The notes under the pieces: model-generated
What the model was told of the DNA's origin: nothing
Database searches by the model: none
What the model saw: the letters and a program-made list of their open reading frames with translations, nothing else
Part shown: in pieces, positions 60,945 to 64,000 of the stretch
How positions within the stretch are numbered: position 1 is the stretch's first letter
Layout of the letters: the number at the start of each line of letters is the position of its first letter
NCBI GenBank assembly: GCA_001404055.1
Contig: CXTY01000002.1
Coordinates: forward strand, 1-64,000
From: Roseibium album
GTDB lineage: Bacteria; Pseudomonadota; Alphaproteobacteria; Rhizobiales; Stappiaceae
DNA: 64,000 nt
Direction of reading: 5' to 3'
Translations under genes and position numbers: made by a program

Positions 60945-61817
60945 TCATGGCCAGGAAGCAAAATCGTCTGGCACCTGTTTCTTGTGACGCCGAACCATTT
61001 TTCGGTATCTACCTGGATTCTGGCCAACGTGACGGGTGAAGAACCGGTTGAAATAGGCAGGATCGGAGAACCCCAACCGGAATGCGATCTGCGCGACCTG
61101 AAGAGCTGACACTTCCAGAAGCTCCCTTGCTTCGCGGATCAATTCCCTGTGCAAAAAAGCGCGCGGTGACAGCCCTGTTGCCCGGAGAACTTCCCCTGCA
61201 AGCTTGTCACGCGTGACACCAATTTCGTGCGTATAAGCTCCAACACTCATGTGCTTCATGCGGTAACGCCGCTCCAGCGCAATAAATCGATCAACAACAG
61301 ATCGCGGCACGGGACGGGCCGTATCATCGCGGTGCAGATGCCGCCATAGGTGAACAAACAACAGCGAACAGAGATTTGACAACATCTGTTCGGATCCTGG
61401 CTTGGTCTCATAGACCTCATCTTTGATCGTCATGAGATAGGACACGGCTATACCCATCATGGCCTGGTCGGAGCTGCTTTGGGCAAACGGGTGCTGCAAA
61501 TAGATGGGCAGATCCTCACCGGGAGCCCCATCGGGCAACGTTCGGACAAGAACATCTGGAGGAAACGCCGCAACAACGGCCCGTGCAGAGGCATCGAAAA
61601 CAGCATTGGCGCCCTGCCCATCCGGTATCCAGGCAAATTGTCCCGCCTCGATCTGGAGTTTGAGCTTTTCCCCTTCAATACGGCAACGCCCTCTCGGCAA
61701 TACAATCAGCCAGTTTCGCTCTTCTCTCTGGTTGAGTGTTGTCTTTGCCAGGCGGCTTTCAATATCGTGAATCTGGATCGATAGCAGCGACGATGGGCCG
61801 CCGGTTGGTCTTTTCAT
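60945..61817 (-). CDS. AraC-family transcriptional regulator
   Basis: This 290-residue protein has an N-terminal cupin-like sensor (about 15-150; EERNWLIVLPRGRCRIEGE, GQFAWIPDG) and a C-terminal double helix-turn-helix (VGAYTHEIGVTRDKLAGEVL, then VAQIAFRLGFSDPAYFNRFFTRHVGQNPGRYR). ATG 61817 has GGGAGG about 10 nt upstream. It is divergent from the LIV-type ABC operon, with 160 bp between starts, and is its likely regulator. Confidence 0.88.
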   Translation of the reverse strand: MKRPTGGPSSLLSIQIHDIESRLAKTTLNQREERNWLIVLPRGRCRIEGEKLKLQIEAGQFAWIPDGQGANAVFDASARAVVAAFPPDVLVRTLPDGAPGEDLPIYLQHPFAQSSSDQAMMGIAVSYLMTIKDEVYETKPGSEQMLSNLCSLLFVHLWRHLHRDDTARPVPRSVVDRFIALERRYRMKHMSVGAYTHEIGVTRDKLAGEVLRATGLSPRAFLHRELIREARELLEVSALQVAQIAFRLGFSDPAYFNRFFTRHVGQNPGRYRKMVRRHKKQVPDDFASWP

Positions 61818-61976
61818 TGCATCGAAACCTCCCACTTTACCCTTACAAGTACAATTATCATCCGCACAAGTGTATTTTTTGTCCCTTTTCGGTCACGCAT
61901 GATTGGAGGGCAGCATGAGATGTTGCTCGCCAGGGAGCAGGAGAGCGAGCCATTTCAAAAACTGGGAGGACAAGAA

Positions 61977-63197
61977 ATGCTCAAGTTTACCAGAAGAAAT
62001 GCCATCGCAGGTCTGGCAGCCCTTACGGCCGCAACAAGTTTTTCGGTTGTGTCATCGGTGGCTGATGATCGCAGTTCAATCAAGATCGGCTATGCCGTTT
62101 CGAAATCAGGCGGCAACGCAACAGGAGCCGGGATCACAACCATTCCCAACTATGAACTTTGGGTGAAAGATGTGAACGCTGCCGGTGGCCTGGAATTGCC
62201 GGACGGATCACGCCTACCTTTGGAAGTTATTGAATACGACGACCGCAGCCAGACCGAAGAGGTTGTACGCGCGATCCAAAGGCTTGGTGCCAAAGACAAG
62301 GTCGACTTCATTCTTCCACCCTGGGGTACAGGCTTCAACCTTGCCGTCGCGCCCTTGATGGACAAATTCGGCTATCCGCATCTTGCAGTTACTGCAGTGA
62401 CCGACAAGGCTCCAGAATTTGCAAAACGCTGGAACAAGAGTTTCTGGTTTCTAGGGGGTGGCGTGGATTATGCCGAGGCGCTGTCCGAGGTTTTATCGGC
62501 CGCCCAGGAAGAAGGCCAGATCAACAACAAGGTTGCAATGATATCGGTTGCGGACGGGTTTGGCATCGATCTGGTGAACGCCGCGCGCCCGGCGCTTGAA
62601 GACAAAGGCTTCGATCTCGCCTATGACGTAACCTACCCGCTCGGCACCTCGGATTTTGCGGCAATTGTCAATGATGCCAAGAACAGTGGAGCGGACAGCT
62701 TCATCGCATTTTCCTACCCTCCTGGAACTTTTGGCGTGACCAAGCAGGCGCAAGTTGCAGGCTACAATCCCAAAGTGTTTTATACCGGTGTCGGCGGGGC
62801 GTTTCCCGTGTTCAAGAAGATTTCCGGCGGTCAACAGGAAGGCGTGATGGGGATTGGCGGTGTCCAGTCTGACAGCAAAGCTATCCAAGCCTACTTCGCC
62901 CACCACACCGAAGAGATTGGCAATCCGCCGGACAGCTGGGCCAGCGCTGTGACCTATTCAAGCCTGCAGATGCTGCAAGAGGCCATCCGCCGTGTCGGGC
63001 TTGATCGCGATGCCGTTGCCAAAGAACTATCAACCGGCGAATTCGACACCATCATGGGCAAGGTTAAACTGGAAGATAACCAGTTGCGCACCTTGTGGTG
63101 GGCAGGTCAGTGGCAGGGAGACAACTTCTCCGCAATCGCACCTGCAGGTGGAACCGGCACCGTTGCGCCGGTCATCCCAAAGCCTGCTTGGAAATAA
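61977..63197 (+). CDS. LIV-type ABC transporter binding protein
   Basis: This 406-residue protein starts MLKFTRRNAIAGLAALTAAT, a twin-arginine-like signal. The mature protein has the Leu/Ile/Val-binding fold: IKIGYAVSKSGGNATGAG, a long spacer with EVIEYDDRSQTEEVVRAIQRL, then FILPPWGTGFNLAVAPLMDKFGYP. The ligand set differs from amino-acid binders; this branch often takes up amides, urea or aromatic acids. ATG at 61977 has GGGAGG upstream; the frame from 61899 is rejected. First gene of an operon that continues with LivH. Confidence 0.88.
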   Translation: MLKFTRRNAIAGLAALTAATSFSVVSSVADDRSSIKIGYAVSKSGGNATGAGITTIPNYELWVKDVNAAGGLELPDGSRLPLEVIEYDDRSQTEEVVRAIQRLGAKDKVDFILPPWGTGFNLAVAPLMDKFGYPHLAVTAVTDKAPEFAKRWNKSFWFLGGGVDYAEALSEVLSAAQEEGQINNKVAMISVADGFGIDLVNAARPALEDKGFDLAYDVTYPLGTSDFAAIVNDAKNSGADSFIAFSYPPGTFGVTKQAQVAGYNPKVFYTGVGGAFPVFKKISGGQQEGVMGIGGVQSDSKAIQAYFAHHTEEIGNPPDSWASAVTYSSLQMLQEAIRRVGLDRDAVAKELSTGEFDTIMGKVKLEDNQLRTLWWAGQWQGDNFSAIAPAGGTGTVAPVIPKPAWK

Positions 63198-63206
63198 GCA
63201 ATAGCG

Positions 63207-63234
63207 CCGGTCTTTGAAACCTCAAGGACCGGCC
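63207..63234 (+). terminator. Hairpin between binding-protein and permease genes
   Basis: GCCGGTCTTT pairs with AAGGACCGGC at nine of ten positions around GAAACCTC. No T-run follows, so it is likely an mRNA-stabilising or partial-stop element rather than a full terminator. Confidence 0.55.
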
Positions 63235-63296
63235 CCTCACCCCTGTCTCACGAATTCCGATCGCGCCAATGACGGTCCGACTCTCTGGTGTTTTCC

Positions 63297-64000
63297 ATGC
63301 TTATCTCAACCCTGATGTTTGGCCTTGTACTAGGCGGAACATATGCTCTGGTCGCTCTCGGGCTATCAATGCAATACGGGATTTCCAGGATCATGAACCT
63401 CGCCCACGGTGAATTCATGATCGCAGCGGCCTTTTGCGCCTATGTGTTGTTCGACTTTGCGGGTCTGTCACCACTCGTCACATTGCTGATTGCACCGCTG
63501 ATCGGCTTTGGACTGTCATGGTTGATCTACACGGTCATGATGCATCCGCTCGTCAAACGCGCAGCGAACCGTGGTCAGCTTGAGGCAGACAGCATCCTGG
63601 CGACCTTCGGCCTTCTGTTCATCTTGCAGGGCATCATGCTAGTGGTGTTTGGGAGCGACTTCACCAGCTATTCCTATCTCAATATTCCTATCGACATCTT
63701 TGGTGTGACCATCGCTGTCAGCCGCGTCGTTGCCTTCGGATTGTCCCTGTTTCTGGGATTGGTGCTTTACGTCCTGATTACGCGTTCCAGGTGGGGGGCC
63801 ACACTTCGCGCAGTTGCACTTTCGCCCGCGTCAGCTCCCCTTGTCGGCATACAAGTCGACAAAGTTGCGCGACAAGCCTTTGCCATCGGCGGCGCTTTGG
63901 CGGCATCAGGCGGGGTTCTTGTCTCAATGTTCGTGACCTTCTCAGCGACCGGCGGAGTCGTTTTCACCATGAAAGCGCTGATCGTCGTCATCATGGGGGG
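63297..64000 (+). CDS. livH: LivH-type ABC permease, 3' end outside window
   Basis: About 234 residues visible from ATG 63297, with no stop before the window ends. LivH-family signatures: LMFGLVLGGTYALVALGLSMQYGISRIMNLAHGEFM at the start, then six or more membrane segments, TRSRWGATLRAVALSPASAPLVGIQV and a GGALAASGGVLVSM helix. It is 100 bp after the binding-protein gene. It should be followed by LivM and two ATPases beyond the edge. Confidence 0.88.
   Translation, partial: MLISTLMFGLVLGGTYALVALGLSMQYGISRIMNLAHGEFMIAAAFCAYVLFDFAGLSPLVTLLIAPLIGFGLSWLIYTVMMHPLVKRAANRGQLEADSILATFGLLFILQGIMLVVFGSDFTSYSYLNIPIDIFGVTIAVSRVVAFGLSLFLGLVLYVLITRSRWGATLRAVALSPASAPLVGIQVDKVARQAFAIGGALAASGGVLVSMFVTFSATGGVVFTMKALIVVIMG

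Noticed and set aside
1..64000. CRISPR array, rRNA operon or riboswitch
   Set aside because: No regularly spaced repeats, no rRNA-like stretch and no leader matching a riboswitch class that I could recognise.

Overview
The window looks like chromosome of a marine alphaproteobacterium. It has moderate-to-high GC, four TRAP-type uptake proteins or systems, many Gfo/Idh, SDR and GMC enzymes, and a pathway for the algal/diatom sulfonate 2,3-dihydroxypropane-1-sulfonate (DHPS). A Roseibium/Labrenzia- or Roseobacter-like host would fit, but that is inference; no rRNA or housekeeping gene is present to place it.

Region A (1.5-17.3 kb, mostly minus strand) is a catabolic cluster behind the end of an IS1182-type transposase gene. 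From its promoter end it holds a FadR/GntR (FCD) regulator, an oxidoreductase, a TRAP transporter (P, Q, M), a QuiC-like two-domain protein, a shikimate-dehydrogenase-like enzyme, a short citrate-synthase-like lyase, two further Gfo/Idh oxidoreductases, a cupin-like protein, a TIM-barrel isomerase, a CoA-acylating aldehyde dehydrogenase and a ThDP enzyme. Three copies of a 19-bp palindrome (AAAAATATCTGATATTTTT and variants) sit in front of the transcription blocks and define a local regulon. The logic resembles myo-inositol breakdown (ring oxidation, isomerase/dehydratase, ThDP cleavage, acylating aldehyde dehydrogenase) but uses other family members. The QuiC-like protein has lost three of its four dehydroshikimate-dehydratase metal ligands while keeping the dioxygenase-type H-H-E triad. 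I could not name the substrate; this is the best candidate for an undescribed pathway.

Region B (17.3-34.7 kb) is a mosaic of mobile DNA. It contains an IS91-type element with a tyrosine recombinase partner, a LysR gene, a phage-type integrase, an Imm11/DUF1629-like immunity gene, a degenerate serine-recombinase-like gene, tRNA-Met and tRNA-Ser 3' ends left as attachment-site scars, IS481 and IS3 fragments, and a cargo of three SMC-like/nuclease genes: a zinc-hook AAA ATPase resembling RloC, and an Mre11/Rad50-like (YhaO/YhaN-type) pair.

Region C (34.7-46.3 kb) is a complete DHPS operon on the minus strand. It runs from a small membrane protein through a TRAP transporter, HpsN, an SDR and a Zn-alcohol dehydrogenase to SuyA, SuyB, SlcC, a YeiH-family exporter and a universal stress protein. 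A divergent LacI-type regulator faces it across a perfect 24-bp palindrome.

Region D (46.4-58 kb) is a sugar/sugar-acid cluster: GMC oxidoreductase, FCD regulator, AldA-like dehydrogenase, a YtfQRT-YjfF-like ABC importer, an enolase-superfamily dehydratase, a Zn-alcohol dehydrogenase and a KduD-like SDR. Region E (58-64 kb) holds an orphan TRAP binding protein with an AAA+ regulator that lacks GAFTGA, then an AraC regulator and the start of a LIV-type ABC operon that runs off the window.
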